Shown here piece by piece: positions 63,073-64,000 of a stretch of 64,000 nucleotides of DNA (position 1 is the stretch's first letter; every line of letters begins with the position of its first letter). The DNA is taken from the NCBI GenBank assembly GCA_019359715.1, contig JAHHGS010000011.1, positions 62,001 to 126,000 of the forward strand, in the 5' to 3' direction. The position numbers and the translations under genes are program-made. Below the pieces are notes generated by a model that worked only from the letters and a program-made list of their open reading frames with translations, had not been told where the DNA came from and did no database searches. This stretch comes from Aphanocapsa sp. GSE-SYN-MK-11-07L (GTDB taxonomy: Bacteria > Cyanobacteriota > Cyanobacteriia > Thermosynechococcales > Thermosynechococcaceae).

Positions 63073-63858
63073 TTAAGTTAATCGAGTAACAAGTTGTTTG
63101 ACTTTAGCCTTAACTCTCTGTAGATTCGACGGTTTTTTAATTAACTTTTGATCACCATGAGGTTGATAAATTTTTTGAATGAGTTCGATTATCTTTTCTT
63201 CTTTATTCGATCTAGGAATTTCTCGCAGAAATAAATAATCTGCCTGCGAATTAAAAGAATTTTGATATCCCGTCCAGCCTGCGATCGCAAATCCTAAACT
63301 TTTTAGGTAACTTTTTACTTCGTTTTCAAGAATCATATCTTTGTACAAAGGATATCGATATAACTCTAACTCTAATCCAAGACAATCTTTTTCTAAATAA
63401 TCCTTCGCACCGTCAAGTATGAAAAATTCTCCGCTCTGAGTATCGCTTTTTAAGAAATGAAAAGGAATATGTTCGCCTAAAGATTGATAGAGTTCGACAA
63501 GAATTGTATCCAATTTTTTAACACTGCATTCAAACTCTTTTGTGATTTTAGAACGTTCGTACCAAGTTTCATTTAGTTGGCGATCTCCTTCTAGTTGGAT
63601 CGCTTTAAAATTTTCTTGTACCCATTCAAAATTTTGTTTTAGTAAAGAAGAACCCGTTCCCTGTTTACCTGAAACATAAAAAGCGGCCTCTCCATCAAAA
63701 TTCCAAACGGCACAATTGTAGGATAGTTTTTTTCCAGTTAATATAAAAGGCTCATTGGGTTCAAAACTCAAACTCCAGTCAATTTTATGTTTGTAAATCT
63801 CCCAAGGAAAATCGAAACCTCCAACCGCTCCAATATCGATAATATTTACTTTAAGCAT
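63073..63858 (-). CDS. FkbM-family methyltransferase
   Basis: A 261-residue protein. 'NIIDIGAVGGFDFPWEIYK' is the SAM loop, and 'KKLDTILVELYQSLGEHIPFHFLKSDTQSGEFFILDGAKDYL' is the FkbM signature. Such enzymes O-methylate sugars or polyketides; two methyltransferases side by side suggest a methylated surface glycan. 64 bases separate it from the following methyltransferase gene. Confidence 0.88.
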   Translation of the reverse strand: MLKVNIIDIGAVGGFDFPWEIYKHKIDWSLSFEPNEPFILTGKKLSYNCAVWNFDGEAAFYVSGKQGTGSSLLKQNFEWVQENFKAIQLEGDRQLNETWYERSKITKEFECSVKKLDTILVELYQSLGEHIPFHFLKSDTQSGEFFILDGAKDYLEKDCLGLELELYRYPLYKDMILENEVKSYLKSLGFAIAGWTGYQNSFNSQADYLFLREIPRSNKEEKIIELIQKIYQPHGDQKLIKKPSNLQRVKAKVKQLVTRLT

Positions 63859-63880
63859 AAAATTTTTTCAAAAGTATTTT

Positions 63881-64000
63881 TTAAACAGGATCGTACAGAC
63901 GTGACTTAATACCACCATCTAATTCTAATGATGCGCCATTAATAAACTTGGCTTGAGGAGAAGCTAAAAATAACGCAGCTTCTGCTACTTCTTCTGGTTT
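63881..64000 (-). CDS. SDR-family oxidoreductase, C-terminal end (cut by window)
   Basis: Only the last 39 residues are present: 'KPEEVAEAALFLASPQAKFI' followed by 'NGASLELDGGIKS', the invariant C-terminal end of classical SDR enzymes such as 3-oxoacyl-ACP reductase. The 5' end lies outside the window. As part of the polysaccharide locus it may act on a sugar or a lipid moiety. Confidence 0.85.
   Translation of the reverse strand, partial: KPEEVAEAALFLASPQAKFINGASLELDGGIKSRLYDPV

Noticed and set aside
1-64000. tRNA genes and CRISPR arrays
   Set aside because: I looked for T-loop sequences (GTTCRANNC) with matching acceptor stems and for regularly spaced repeats in spacers; none was found. 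A covariance-model scan would be more sensitive.

Overview
The window is cyanobacterial chromosome. It carries psbO (the photosystem II manganese-stabilising protein), ycf35 with a DUF2997 gene and a single-cluster ferredoxin, and many copies of the cyanobacterial HIP1 palindrome gcgatcgc scattered through genes and spacers. The genus cannot be fixed from the sequence; a non-marine, possibly filamentous lineage is only a guess. I found no rRNA, tRNA, CRISPR array or complete insertion sequence.

Layout. 1-4.4 kb: an oligopeptide-type binding lipoprotein, two unrecognised cyanobacterial proteins and an orphan sugar-type ABC ATPase, separated from the + strand genes by a 20-bp-stem terminator. 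4.4-9.9 kb: an 854-bp leader followed by an operon of two GT4 glycosyltransferases and an amylo-alpha-1,6-glucosidase-type protein. 10.2-11.5 kb: DUF2997, ycf35 and ferredoxin. 11.6-21.2 kb: an unknown protein divergent from an ankyrin protein, an MscS channel with a cyclic-nucleotide domain, a GT4, a lipase-like hydrolase, a HAS-barrel-like protein, an Hsp70-like ATPase and a membrane protein. Between two of these genes lies a CRP-type palindrome followed by a candidate small RNA. 21.3-30.5 kb: Na+/H+ antiporter, rpiA, a DsbA-like protein, a phosphatase-like gene broken by one in-frame TGA, a single-domain response regulator and a 791-residue REC-wHTH-HPt-REC-REC-GGDEF protein, then a purine deaminase.

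31-38.6 kb: a subtilisin-family protease followed by a free-standing propeptide/I9-like protein, an acetyltransferase, an FMN reductase, and a 1276-residue secreted protein made of two tandem alkaline-phosphatase-type domains and RTX repeats, with Pho-box-like sequences upstream. 39.2-44 kb: a ferritin-like diiron protein, uppS, a sugar-phosphate HAD hydrolase, a DUF4079 membrane protein and serA. 44-49.5 kb is the accessory part: a 70-bp miniature element, a three-gene RelE-type toxin-antitoxin unit, a TnpB remnant, a DyP peroxidase, a GNAT/ROK pair and a MazF-type pair. 49.6-53.8 kb: a double-ATPase peptide transporter protein, psbO and a CDF metal exporter.

53.8-64 kb is a surface-polysaccharide locus, all on the minus strand: SDR (cut by the window edge), FkbM methyltransferase, SAM methyltransferase, Wzx flippase, MptE/DUF115-like protein, GT4, then a WbpV-like, WbpL-like and WbpM-like trio in the same order as in Pseudomonas O-antigen clusters. 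The upstream half (59.5-64 kb) is visibly more AT-rich and poor in HIP1 sites, as expected for an exchangeable serotype segment; the WbpVLM-like end looks like resident DNA.

The least ordinary items are the tandem alkaline-phosphatase/RTX protein that lacks three classical zinc histidines in both copies, the CRP-site/small-RNA candidate, the protease with a separate inhibitor-like gene, and the miniature element that supplies the stop codon of a toxin-antitoxin ORF.
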